The translations under genes were made by a program, and so were the position numbers. Positions 46,618 through 55,686 of a stretch of DNA of 64,000 bases are shown one piece after another. Numbering within the stretch: the first letter of the stretch is position 1; every line of letters starts with the position of its first letter. Origin of the DNA: Tahibacter aquaticus. GTDB lineage: Bacteria; Pseudomonadota; Gammaproteobacteria; Xanthomonadales; Rhodanobacteraceae. The DNA is taken from NCBI RefSeq assembly GCF_004363655.1, contig NZ_SNZH01000017.1, positions 62,001 to 126,000 on the forward strand. Direction: 5' to 3'. A model generated the notes under the pieces. It was not told the DNA's origin. It searched no databases and worked only from the letters and a program-made list of their open reading frames with translations.

Positions 46618-47783
46618 AGAAGTCGGCCTATATCCTCGGCGGCCTGATGGCGGCAACGTTGCTGGGCGGCTGCAACTGGTTCAAGAGCAACAGTTCCAAG
46701 CGCGAGAACATCGCCAATCCCACACCGCTGACCGAGCTGTCGCCGACGCTTGCGGTCAAGGAAGTGTGGAACCGCGGCCTGGGCAAGGGCAGCGGCAAGT
46801 CCGGCATCCACCAGAGCCCGGCCGTGCTCGACGGCAAGCTGTACAGCGCGAATATCGATGGCGAAGTCATGGCCATCGAGGCCGCCAGCGGCAGAGTGCT
46901 GTGGAAGCAGGATTTCAAGAAAATGCGTTTTGCCGGCGCGGGCGTAGGCTCGGGCCTGGTCGTCGTCGGTGGTCTGGATGGCGACGTGATCGCAATGGAT
47001 GCGGGCAACGGCGGCGAACGCTGGCGTGCGCGCGTCTCGGCCGAAGTCGTGGCCCAGCCCACGATCGGCGGCGATACCGTATTCGTGCGCTGCAACGACG
47101 GCCGCGTCTACGCGCTGGATGTCGCCGACGGCAAGCAGCGCTGGGTCAATGACCGTGCCACCGTGCCCTTGCTCTCGCTGCGCGGCAATGCCACGCCGCG
47201 GCTGGCCGGCGACCTGCTGCTCAATGCCACCGACGCGGGCAAGGTCAGTGCGCTGCGTTCCAGCGACGGCGCCTCGGCCTGGGAACAGAATGTCGGCAGC
47301 GGCGAAGGCCGCACCGAAGTCGAGCGCCTGGGCGATGTCGACGGCGACCTGAAGATCGACGGCGATGTGATCTACGCCGCGGCCTATCACGGCCAGGTGG
47401 TGGCGCTCAGCCTCAACACTGGCCGGCCGATCTGGAATCGCGCATTGTCCAGCTATGCCAATGTGGATGTTTCCGCAAGCCAGGTCTACGCGGTCGACGA
47501 GCAGGGCAATGTCTGGGCGCTGGATCGCACCAGCGGCGCATCGATGTGGAAACAGGATGCCTTCCTCAATCGCTGGCTCAGCGGGCCGGCGGTACAGGGC
47601 GACTACGTCGTGGTCGGCGATATCGAAGGCTACGTGCACTGGCTGGCGATTGCCGACGGCAAGGAAGCGGGGCGTGCGCGCCTGTCCAAGCAGGCAATCC
47701 GTGCCACGCCGGTGGTGATCGGCGATACCGTTTATGTCGTCGACGTGAAGGGCGAGCTCGGCGCGTTTCGCGCCCAGCTGTAA
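46614..47783 (+). CDS. bamB: BamB, outer-membrane protein assembly lipoprotein
   Basis: A 389-residue lipoprotein (lipobox LLGGC) with an eight-bladed beta-propeller built from PQQ-like repeats (GEVMAIEAASGRVLWKQDF, GRVYALDVADGKQRW, GQVVALSLNTGRPIWN). It is the BamA-binding partner in the Bam complex. Co-translated with yfgM (ATGA) and followed by der, the normal order. Confidence 0.96.
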   Translation: MKKSAYILGGLMAATLLGGCNWFKSNSSKRENIANPTPLTELSPTLAVKEVWNRGLGKGSGKSGIHQSPAVLDGKLYSANIDGEVMAIEAASGRVLWKQDFKKMRFAGAGVGSGLVVVGGLDGDVIAMDAGNGGERWRARVSAEVVAQPTIGGDTVFVRCNDGRVYALDVADGKQRWVNDRATVPLLSLRGNATPRLAGDLLLNATDAGKVSALRSSDGASAWEQNVGSGEGRTEVERLGDVDGDLKIDGDVIYAAAYHGQVVALSLNTGRPIWNRALSSYANVDVSASQVYAVDEQGNVWALDRTSGASMWKQDAFLNRWLSGPAVQGDYVVVGDIEGYVHWLAIADGKEAGRARLSKQAIRATPVVIGDTVYVVDVKGELGAFRAQL

Positions 47784-47794
47784 ATGAATTCGGG

Positions 47795-47816
47795 CGGCGC
47801 GGCTGCGGCCGCGCCG
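47795..47816 (+). terminator. GC-rich hairpin after bamB
   Basis: Nine-bp perfect arms CGGCGCGGC / GCCGCGCCG with a TGCG loop, 11 bases after the bamB stop. There is no T-tract, so it may be a processing or Rho-associated site. Confidence 0.5.
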
Positions 47817-47970
47817 TCGTGTAGTAGCAGGACGGGCGGCCAGGTCTTGTGGCGTGCGTCCAGGGTTGCAGGTCCGGCTGACAGCGGCGTGTTCCCGCGT
47901 TCGGGCAATGCACGCTGTTCTTTATCCACCAGGTGCGGCCACGGCCCTGCCTGATTCAGCAGGTTCCATC

Positions 47971-49365
47971 ATGTTGCCCGTCGTAGCCCTGGTCGGCCGT
48001 CCCAATGTCGGTAAATCGACCTTATTCAATGTATTGACCCGTACCCGCGATGCGCTGGTCCACGACCAGCCCGGCCTTACCCGCGATCGCCACTACGGCA
48101 TCTGTCACCTGGGCAAGCGCCCGTTCCTCGTGGTCGATACCGGCGGCCTTTCCGGCGACGGCGAAGGAATAGACGGACTCACCGCCAAGCAGGTGCAGCT
48201 GGCGGTGGACGAAGCGGCTGTCGTCGTCTTCGTCACTGATGCCCGCGCTGGCCTGATGGCGCTGGACCGCGAGATCCTGGCCGAGCTGCGCAAGCGCGGC
48301 AAGCCGCTGATCGTCGGCGTGAACAAGACCGACGGGCTGGACGAAATGAACAGCCTGGCCGAGTTTGCCGCGCTGGGCATCGGTACCCTGGTGCCGCTGG
48401 CTGCCGCACACGGCCGTGGCGTCGACGGCCTGCTCGACGAAGTCGAACCGCTGCTGCCCTCGGACGACAGCGACGAGGCGGACGCAACGCCGGATCAGGG
48501 TATCCGCGTGGCCATCGTTGGCCGTCCCAATGTCGGCAAGTCGACGCTGGTCAACCGCTTGCTCGGCGAAGATCGCGTCGTCGTGTCTGACATTGCCGGC
48601 ACTACGCGCGATTCCATCCGCGTACCGATCGAGCGCGATGGCAAGCGCTATACCCTGATCGACACGGCCGGCGTGCGCCGCCGCGCCCGCGTCGAAGAGG
48701 CGGTGGAGAAATTCAGCGTCATCAAGACCCTGCAATCCATCGCCGCGGCCCAGGTCGTGGTCGTGATGCTGGATGCAGGCGAGGGCGTGTCCGAGCAGGA
48801 CGCGACCTTGATCGGCCATGTGCTGAACGAGGCCCGCGCCCTGGTCGTGGTAGCCAACAAATGGGACAACCAGACCCAGTACCAGCGCGAACAATGCGAA
48901 ACCTCGCTGGAGCGTCGGCTCGACTTCGTCGCCTGGGCCGAGCGTGTGTTCATTTCCGCCAAGCACGGTTCCGGTCTGCGCGAGCTGATGAAAGCCATCG
49001 ACCGCGCCCATGCCTCGGCCACCTACCAGTTCAGCTCGTCCGAACTGAACAAGGCGGTCGAAGCCGCTTATACCGGCTACCAGCCGCCGCTGGTGCGCGG
49101 CCATGCGCCCAAGCTGCGCTACGCCCATCCGGGTGGCAGCAACCCGCCGACCATCGTCATCCACGGCTCGCGCACCAAGCATCTGGCGGAAAGCTACCGG
49201 CGTTATCTGGAAAACTTCTTCCGCAAGCGCTTCAAGCTGGTCGGCACGCCGCTGCGGCTGGAATTCCGCGACGGCGAAAACCCGTTCGCCGGCCGCAAGA
49301 ACGAGCTGACCGAAGGCCAGCAGCGCAAACGCCAGCGCCTGATCCGCAACGCCAAGAAGCGCTGA
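47971..49365 (+). CDS. der: Ribosome-assembly GTPase Der (EngA)
   Basis: A 464-residue GTPase with two G domains. GRPNVGKST occurs at about 9-17 and again at about 185. NKTD and NKWD are the respective G4 motifs, with DTGG and DTAG at G3. The C-terminal KH-like domain ([17 protein letters not shown]) binds the 50S precursor. ATG at 47971 follows GCAGG. Confidence 0.97.
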   Translation: MLPVVALVGRPNVGKSTLFNVLTRTRDALVHDQPGLTRDRHYGICHLGKRPFLVVDTGGLSGDGEGIDGLTAKQVQLAVDEAAVVVFVTDARAGLMALDREILAELRKRGKPLIVGVNKTDGLDEMNSLAEFAALGIGTLVPLAAAHGRGVDGLLDEVEPLLPSDDSDEADATPDQGIRVAIVGRPNVGKSTLVNRLLGEDRVVVSDIAGTTRDSIRVPIERDGKRYTLIDTAGVRRRARVEEAVEKFSVIKTLQSIAAAQVVVVMLDAGEGVSEQDATLIGHVLNEARALVVVANKWDNQTQYQREQCETSLERRLDFVAWAERVFISAKHGSGLRELMKAIDRAHASATYQFSSSELNKAVEAAYTGYQPPLVRGHAPKLRYAHPGGSNPPTIVIHGSRTKHLAESYRRYLENFFRKRFKLVGTPLRLEFRDGENPFAGRKNELTEGQQRKRQRLIRNAKKR

Positions 49366-49372
49366 CGGTGCG

Positions 49373-49954
49373 GTGAACGCGGTCGCACGCGAAGCTTCCG
49401 TCGCCGCCGCCATCCTGGCCGGCGGCGCGGCGCGGCGGCTGGGTGGCATCGACAAGGGACTGGCACTGTTTCGTGGCCGCCCGCTGATCGCTCACGTCAT
49501 CGCCGCCATAGCGCCCCAGGTTGATGCAGTGTTGATCGTGGCCAATCGGCACAGGGCCGAATACCAGGCCTATGCAGCCGTCGAAAGCGATCGCCAAGCC
49601 GGTTTCCGCGGTCCGCTGGAAGGCATAGCGACGGCGCTGCAACGCTGTCGCCAGGACTGGCTGCTGACTGTGCCGGTCGACTGCCCCGCGCCCGGCAGCG
49701 ATTTGCTGCAGCAGCTATGGCAGGCCCGTGCCGGCGTGGACCTGGTCGTCGCCCATGACGGCGAACGCCGCCAGCCGCTGTTCGCCTTGTATTGCCGTGC
49801 CCGCGTAACCATACCGGACAGCGCTGCCGATCCGCACCGGCCGGTCTGGGCCTGGCAGGACACGCACGCCCTGCGCGAGGTCGATTTCCAGCGCAGCGCC
49901 GGGCGTTTCGTCAATTTGAATACTGTCGAGGATTTTCAAGATGCCGCCGACTGA
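49373..49954 (+). CDS. mobA: Molybdenum cofactor guanylyltransferase
   Basis: A 193-residue nucleotidyltransferase that attaches GMP to molybdopterin. The motif is AAILAGGAARRLGGIDKGLALFRG; the DCPAPGSDL stretch binds metal. The GTG start is seven bases after the der stop. It overlaps moeA by 14 bp. Confidence 0.93.
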   Translation: MNAVAREASVAAAILAGGAARRLGGIDKGLALFRGRPLIAHVIAAIAPQVDAVLIVANRHRAEYQAYAAVESDRQAGFRGPLEGIATALQRCRQDWLLTVPVDCPAPGSDLLQQLWQARAGVDLVVAHDGERRQPLFALYCRARVTIPDSAADPHRPVWAWQDTHALREVDFQRSAGRFVNLNTVEDFQDAAD

Positions 49955-51182
49955 TGCATCCCCGCCGCCCCTGTCGCTGATCAGTGTGGACGAGGCGCGC
50001 GAACGGGTGATGTGGCGTGCACGCGAACGTCCGCTGGGGCTGGAAACGCTCGATCTCGCCGCCGCCCTGCAGCGCAGCCTCGGCGAAGACGTGTTCGTGC
50101 CGCTGGACGTGCCGGCCTTCGCCAATTCCGCGATGGACGGCTTCGCCCTGCGCGGCGAGGATCTGCCGGCCGACGGCGAACGCCGCTTTGCCTTGGTCGG
50201 CACACGCCTGGCCGGCGACGGCCGCGAGGCAGCCGTCGGTCCCGGACAGTGCCTGCGCATCACCACCGGTGCGCCGTTGCCGCAGGGCGCCGATACCGTG
50301 GTGATCAAGGAAAACGTGCGGGTCGACGGCGCTGAAGTGATCGTCGCCGCGGGCGAAATGCCAGGCGGGAATACGCGCGCGGCCGGCGAAGACTATCGCC
50401 GCGGCGAACTCGCCTTTGCCGCCGGCACCTGCCTGACGCCGGCGCGGCTGGGCGCGCTGGCCTCGTTCGGTCTGAGCCGCATCGCCGTGGCGCGGTCACC
50501 GCGCGCGGTGCTGCTGACTACCGGCGACGAGATCGTCGCTCCTGGCGAAGCGCTGCAGCACGGCGAAATCTACAATTCCAACCGTTACAGCCTGGGCGCG
50601 CTGCTGCGCCGCGAAGGCGTGGAACTGCTGCGCAGCGAGCATGTGCGCGACGATCCGGCGGCCCTGCGCGATGCCCTGCAGCGCGCGGCGGCCGAGGCCG
50701 ACCTGGTGCTCAGCTCCGGCGGCGTCTCTGCCGGCGAAGCCGACTTCCTGCCGCAGCTGCTGGCCCAGGTCGGCAGTGTGGATTTCTGGAAAGTGCGCAT
50801 GAAGCCCGGCATGCCGCTGCTGTTCGGCCGTTGCGGCGCAGCGCTAGTGTTCTGCTTGCCGGGCAATCCCGTGTCCGGCATGGCGACGTTTCTTGCCCTG
50901 GTGCGTCCGGCACTGGAGGTCTGGGCCGGCCGCGATCCGCTGGCTGCCGGCCGCTGGTATGCGCGCTTGGCCCAGCCGCTGCAGAAGAACCACCGCCGCG
51001 CCGAATTCCAGCGCGCCACGCGCGAATGCCGCAGCGACGGCACGCTGTGGGTCACGCCGCGGCCGCAGCAAGGATCGGGCGTGCTGCGCAGCGTGGCCGA
51101 AGCCGACTGCCTGATCTTTTTGGCGGAAGCGCCACAATCGTTACAGGCCGGCGACTGTGTCGAAATCCTGCCCTTGTCCTGA
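49941..51182 (+). CDS. moeA: Molybdopterin molybdotransferase
   Basis: A 413-residue enzyme inserting molybdate into adenylylated molybdopterin. NSAMDGFALRGEDLP, RITTGAPLPQGADTVV, TTGDEIVAPGE, LSSGGVSAGEADFL and CLPGNPVSG are all MoeA motifs. It lies between mobA and moeB and probably serves MsrP among others. Confidence 0.95.
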   Translation: MPPTDASPPPLSLISVDEARERVMWRARERPLGLETLDLAAALQRSLGEDVFVPLDVPAFANSAMDGFALRGEDLPADGERRFALVGTRLAGDGREAAVGPGQCLRITTGAPLPQGADTVVIKENVRVDGAEVIVAAGEMPGGNTRAAGEDYRRGELAFAAGTCLTPARLGALASFGLSRIAVARSPRAVLLTTGDEIVAPGEALQHGEIYNSNRYSLGALLRREGVELLRSEHVRDDPAALRDALQRAAAEADLVLSSGGVSAGEADFLPQLLAQVGSVDFWKVRMKPGMPLLFGRCGAALVFCLPGNPVSGMATFLALVRPALEVWAGRDPLAAGRWYARLAQPLQKNHRRAEFQRATRECRSDGTLWVTPRPQQGSGVLRSVAEADCLIFLAEAPQSLQAGDCVEILPLS

Positions 51183-51193
51183 GAACTCTTCGC

Positions 51194-52360
51194 ATGGCTG
51201 TTGCCAACACGCGTGATCAATTGCTGGCCGGACTGCGCCAGCACATTGCCGAAGTGACCGTCGCTGCTGCGGCACAGGAGCTGGCCCAGGGCGCCGTACT
51301 GATCGACGTGCGCGACGATGCGGAACGCGCGCCCGGTACGCCGGCTGGTGCATTGGGTATTTCGCGCGGTTTTCTCGAATTGCGCATCGCCGAACAGGTG
51401 CCGGATCGCAACTGCCGCGTGCTCGCGCTGTGCGGCAGCGGCCAGCGCTCGCTGTTTGCCGCCGAAACCCTGCAGCGCCTGGGCTATGCCGACGTCGCTT
51501 CGGTGGCCGGCGGCTATGCCGCCTGGCTCGCCGCCGGCCTGCCGGTGCAGCGCGGCGGCCTGGATGCGGACAGTAGCGAACGCTATTCGCGCCATCTGCT
51601 GCTGCCCGAAGTCGGCGTCGAAGGCCAGAGCAAGCTGGCGGCGGCGCGTGTCGTACTGATCGGTGCCGGTGGCCTGGGTTCGCCCGCAGCCCTGTACCTG
51701 GCTGCGGCGGGAGTCGGGCGGTTGCGCCTGGTCGACGACGATCGGGTGGAGCGGTCCAACCTGCAGCGCCAGGTCTTGCATGCGGACGCCCGCGTCGGCA
51801 TGCGCAAGACCGAGTCGGCGCGCATTGCGCTGCTGGCCCTGAACCCGCGCATCGAACTCGAACTGGTCAACCAGCGCCTGCTTGCCGGTTCGGTCGAAGA
51901 GTGCCTGGCCGGTGCCGACGTGGTGATCGACGGTGCCGACAATTTTCCCACGCGCTATCTGCTCGATGCCGCCTGCCGCCAGCTGCGCCTGCCGCTGGTC
52001 TATGGCGCGATTCATCGCTTTACCGGCCAGGTCAGCGTATTCGATGCACGCCAGCCCGAGTCGCCGTGCTATCGCTGCCTGTTCCCCGAACCGCCCAGTG
52101 CAGCCGAAGCCCCCAACTGCGCCGAAGCCGGCGTGCTCGGCGTATTGCCGGGCACGATAGGTCTGCTGCAGGCTACCGAAGCGATCAAGCTGATACTCGG
52201 CCTGGGCAGCCCGCTGACTGGCCGCCTGCTCTGCTACGACGCGCTTGCGGCCAGCTTCCGCGAGCTGCGCCTGCGGCGCGATCCGGCCTGCCCCGGCTGC
52301 GGCGCGGATGCGCTGTTCACGGGTTACGAGGACATTGCGCAGATTTGTGCCAATGCCTAG
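51194..52360 (+). CDS. moeB: MoeB/ThiF-type adenylyltransferase with N-terminal rhodanese domain
   Basis: A 388-residue protein. The rhodanese domain (about 15-120) has its active Cys80 in ALCGSGQRS. The E1-like adenylation domain follows (LIGAGGLGSPAALYLA from about 156; PNCAEAGVLGVLPG). Two CxxC zinc pairs are seen (CYRC, CPGC). Family members usually carry the rhodanese at the C terminus or not at all. It activates MoaD or ThiS; the rhodanese may supply sulfur (inference). It is 11 bases after moeA. Confidence 0.9.
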   Translation: MAVANTRDQLLAGLRQHIAEVTVAAAAQELAQGAVLIDVRDDAERAPGTPAGALGISRGFLELRIAEQVPDRNCRVLALCGSGQRSLFAAETLQRLGYADVASVAGGYAAWLAAGLPVQRGGLDADSSERYSRHLLLPEVGVEGQSKLAAARVVLIGAGGLGSPAALYLAAAGVGRLRLVDDDRVERSNLQRQVLHADARVGMRKTESARIALLALNPRIELELVNQRLLAGSVEECLAGADVVIDGADNFPTRYLLDAACRQLRLPLVYGAIHRFTGQVSVFDARQPESPCYRCLFPEPPSAAEAPNCAEAGVLGVLPGTIGLLQATEAIKLILGLGSPLTGRLLCYDALAASFRELRLRRDPACPGCGADALFTGYEDIAQICANA

Positions 52361-52422
52361 ATTTTGCCAGGCCCGTATTTGTTGATAAGTATTCCAAGTG
52401 GCGCCGGTCGGCGAAGCGGCAT

Positions 52423-55400
52423 CTATTGGAAATCGCGCGAATGAATGCCGAACTGCGGCAATAGCCCGCTGAGGTTTTCCAGCCGCTGTGCAATCACGTG
52501 GCGTACCTCGTCCTGCAGTTGCAGCTTGCCGTCGACCCGCAGCAGTACCGATTCCAGCAGCGCACGGCGATAGCGCAAGGCGATGTTTTCCCAGACCACC
52601 AGATTGATCTGGCCGAACTCGTCTTCGAGGGTCAGGAAGGTCACTCCACCTGCGGCCGGCGGGCGTTGCCGCACCGTGACCAGGCCGGCGATGCGCACGC
52701 TGTCGCCGTTCCTGTACTGCAGCAGGCTGCGTGAATCGGCCAGGCGATCGCGTTTGAGCCGCGGCCGCACCAGCGCGACAGGGTGGCTTTCCAGCGAATA
52801 GCCTTGCGTCGCATAGTCTGCCTCGACGTTTTCCGCCAGGCTGGGCGCGCGCAGATCCACTTCGAGTTCCGCGCTCTGCGCCGCGGCCAGCAGCGGCGGC
52901 AGGCGTTCTGCGCCGGCGCTGTACCAGCGCGCGCGATGGCGGTGTCCGGCCAGCGGCTGCAGCGCGCCGGCTTCGGCCAGGCGTTCGCGTTCGAAGCGGT
53001 CCAGCGCGGCGCGCTGTACCAGGTCGGCGACGCTGGCAAACGCGGCCTGCGCCCGCGCCTGCACGATGCGCGTCGCCATGGCTTGCGCCGCGCCCTTGAC
53101 CAGGCGAAAGCCCAGCCGCAATGCCAAGGTGTTGCCGGCACGTTCCAGCGTGCAATCCCATTCGCTGTGCACGATATCGACCGGACGCACCTCGACGCCG
53201 TGGCGCCGTGCGTCCTGGATCAGCTGTGCCGGTGCATAGAAACCCATAGGCAGCGAATTGAGCAGGGCACAGGTGAACACCGCCGGGTGGTGGCATTTGA
53301 TGTACGACGAGGCATAGGCGAGCAGGGCGAAACTGGCCGAATGCGATTCGGGAAAGCCATAGCTGCCGAAACCCTTGATCTGCTTGAACAGGCCATCGGC
53401 ATATTCGAGATAACCTTCTTTTTCCATTCCTGCATAAATTTCCTGCTGGAACTTTGCCACCGTGCCGTCGTTGCGCCACGAGCCCATGGCGCGGCGCAGC
53501 TGGTCGGCGCGGCCGGCCGTGAAGCCGGCAACGACCTGCACCAGCTTCATCACCTGTTCCTGGAAGATCGGCACGCCGCAGGTGCGCTTGAGGATTTCCT
53601 CGATGCGCTGCCGATTGTCCTTGTTCTGCGCCGCGCTCTGCCTGGTCGAAGCCGGATACTCGATCGGCTCCAGCCCCTTGCGGCGGCGCAGGTAGGGATG
53701 GACCATGCCGCCTTCGATCGGGCCGGGCCGCACGATGGCGATCTGGACCACGAGATCGTAGAACTCCCTGGGCCTGAGCCGCGGCAGCATCGACATCTGC
53801 GCACGCGATTCGATCTGGAATACACCAATCGTGTCGGCTTTCTGGATCATTGCGTAAGTGGCCTCGTTGTCTGCCGGCACATCGGCCAGCTCCCAGTCCA
53901 GCTTTTCGTACACACGCAGCAGATCGAAGCATTTTCGCAGGCAGGTGAGCATGCCCAGGGCGAGGCAGTCCACTTTGAGCAATTTCATGGATTCCAGATC
54001 GTCCTTGTCCCACTGGATCACGGTGCGGTCGGCCATGCTGGCGTTTTCCACCGGCACCAGGGTATGCAGCGGGTGTTCGGAGATGACGAAGCCACCTACA
54101 TGCTGCGACAGATGGCGCGGCGAGCCACGCAGTTCTTCCACCAGCACGATCAGCTGGCGCATCAGCCGGCTGGTGGGGTCGAAGCCGCATTCGACCAGCC
54201 GCTGCGCCAGCGGAATATCGCCATGGGCGTGGGAATACGCCTCGCTGAGCTGGTTGAGCTGGTCATCGCCCAGGCCCAGCGCGCGGCCCACGTCGCGGGC
54301 GGCGCTCTTGCGCCGGTACATGATCACGGTCGCCGCCAGTGCGGCGCGATCGCGGCCGTATTTGTCGAATACGTACTGGATCACTTCTTCGCGCCGCTCA
54401 TGCTCGAAATCCACGTCGATGTCGGGTGGTTCGTCCCGCTCTTCGGAAATGAAGCGTTCGAACAGCAGCCTGCTCTTGACCGGATCGATCGAGGTGATAC
54501 CCAGGCAGTAGCACACGGCCGAATTCGCCGCCGAGCCACGGCCCTGGCAGAGGATGGGAGGCTCTTGAGCGCGCGCCCACTGCACGATGTCGTGCACGGT
54601 CAGGAAGAAGTGTTCGTACTTGAGCTGGGCGATCAGCGCGAGTTCGCTTTCCAGCTGTTTGCCATTCGCTGCTTCGATGCCACCGGGCCAGCGCCATTGC
54701 GCGCCGGCCCAGGTCAGCGCGCGCAGATGATCGATGGCGCGCATACCCACCGGCACGACTTCGCTGGGGTATTCGTAATGCAGCGAATCCAGGCTGAAGC
54801 GGCAGCGCCGGGCGATGCGCAGGCTTTCCGCCAAGGTCTCGGCCGGATAGATGCGCTGCAAGGCCGGCCAGGGGCGCAAATGTCGCTCGCCGTTGGGAAA
54901 CAGCCCGTGGCCGGCCTGGTCTACCGTGATGTTCAGGCGGATTGCCGTCATCACGTCCTGCAGGGCGCGGCGGCGGCGCTGGTGCATGTGCACGTCGCCG
55001 GCAGCCACCAGCGGCAGTTGTTGCTGCTGCGCCAGCTGTTGCAGAAAATCCAGGCGCTGCGCATCGCTGCCGTCGCGGTGCAGTTCCAGCGCAATCCAGC
55101 AGCGTTGTGGAAAATGCTGCTTCAGCCATGCGGCCTGGGCTGTGGCCTGTGCTGCGCTTGCCTGCGCGGCTGGCGGCAGCCACAGGGCGAGCAGGCCAGC
55201 CGTCAGGTTTTCCAGGTCGCAGCGGCTCAGCGCGTAGTCGCCCTTGGCGCTGCGCCGGCGCCCGGTGGTGATCAGGCAGCAAAGGTTGGAATAGCCTTGC
55301 TGGTCTTCCACCAGCAGCACCAGCCGCAAGCCGGCGTCGAGCTGGAATTCGCTGCCGACGATCAGCGCCAGGCCGTGTTCGCGCGAGGCATTGCGCGCAC

Positions 55401-55686
55401 GCACGATGCCGGCCAGCGAGCATTCGTCGGTAATGGCCAGCGCGGCATAGCCGAGTTTTGCGGCGCGCCCGAACAGTTCGTCGGCGCTGGATGCGCCGCG
55501 CTGGAAGCTGAAGTCGGACAGGCAATGCAGTTCGGCGTAGTGCGGCTCGTCCTCGGTGCCGACGCTAGCCGTGACGCTTGCCACGTCGGCGGGAACAGGC
55601 GGCGCGGGCGCGCCTTCCTGTTCGCGCGCCTTGGCGGCCTCGCGCTGGCGCCGCCGGGCGGCCAGGTCGATGGGTTGCTCGCTCAT
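52423..55686 (-). CDS. dnaE2: DnaE2 (ImuC), error-prone DNA polymerase III alpha
   Basis: A 1087-residue family-C polymerase, the catalytic partner of ImuB in translesion mutagenesis. It has an N-terminal PHP domain (ELHCLSDFSFQRGASS, ITDECSLAG), palm motifs CQGRGSAANS and PDIDVDFEHERREEV with the catalytic Asp pair, the beta/helix-hairpin region, and a C-terminal OB fold (GLVTVRQRPPAAGGVTFLTL). It is shorter than replicative DnaE (about 1160). The start MSEQPIDLAARRRQ overlaps the imuB stop. Last gene of the lexA cassette. Confidence 0.95.
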   Translation of the reverse strand: MSEQPIDLAARRRQREAAKAREQEGAPAPPVPADVASVTASVGTEDEPHYAELHCLSDFSFQRGASSADELFGRAAKLGYAALAITDECSLAGIVRARNASREHGLALIVGSEFQLDAGLRLVLLVEDQQGYSNLCCLITTGRRRSAKGDYALSRCDLENLTAGLLALWLPPAAQASAAQATAQAAWLKQHFPQRCWIALELHRDGSDAQRLDFLQQLAQQQQLPLVAAGDVHMHQRRRRALQDVMTAIRLNITVDQAGHGLFPNGERHLRPWPALQRIYPAETLAESLRIARRCRFSLDSLHYEYPSEVVPVGMRAIDHLRALTWAGAQWRWPGGIEAANGKQLESELALIAQLKYEHFFLTVHDIVQWARAQEPPILCQGRGSAANSAVCYCLGITSIDPVKSRLLFERFISEERDEPPDIDVDFEHERREEVIQYVFDKYGRDRAALAATVIMYRRKSAARDVGRALGLGDDQLNQLSEAYSHAHGDIPLAQRLVECGFDPTSRLMRQLIVLVEELRGSPRHLSQHVGGFVISEHPLHTLVPVENASMADRTVIQWDKDDLESMKLLKVDCLALGMLTCLRKCFDLLRVYEKLDWELADVPADNEATYAMIQKADTIGVFQIESRAQMSMLPRLRPREFYDLVVQIAIVRPGPIEGGMVHPYLRRRKGLEPIEYPASTRQSAAQNKDNRQRIEEILKRTCGVPIFQEQVMKLVQVVAGFTAGRADQLRRAMGSWRNDGTVAKFQQEIYAGMEKEGYLEYADGLFKQIKGFGSYGFPESHSASFALLAYASSYIKCHHPAVFTCALLNSLPMGFYAPAQLIQDARRHGVEVRPVDIVHSEWDCTLERAGNTLALRLGFRLVKGAAQAMATRIVQARAQAAFASVADLVQRAALDRFERERLAEAGALQPLAGHRHRARWYSAGAERLPPLLAAAQSAELEVDLRAPSLAENVEADYATQGYSLESHPVALVRPRLKRDRLADSRSLLQYRNGDSVRIAGLVTVRQRPPAAGGVTFLTLEDEFGQINLVVWENIALRYRRALLESVLLRVDGKLQLQDEVRHVIAQRLENLSGLLPQFGIHSRDFQ

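Noticed and set aside
50585-54190. 1200-codon open frame on the minus strand across moeA, moeB and dnaE2
   Set aside because: It is out of frame with dnaE2, whose motifs are complete in another frame, and antisense to moeA and moeB.
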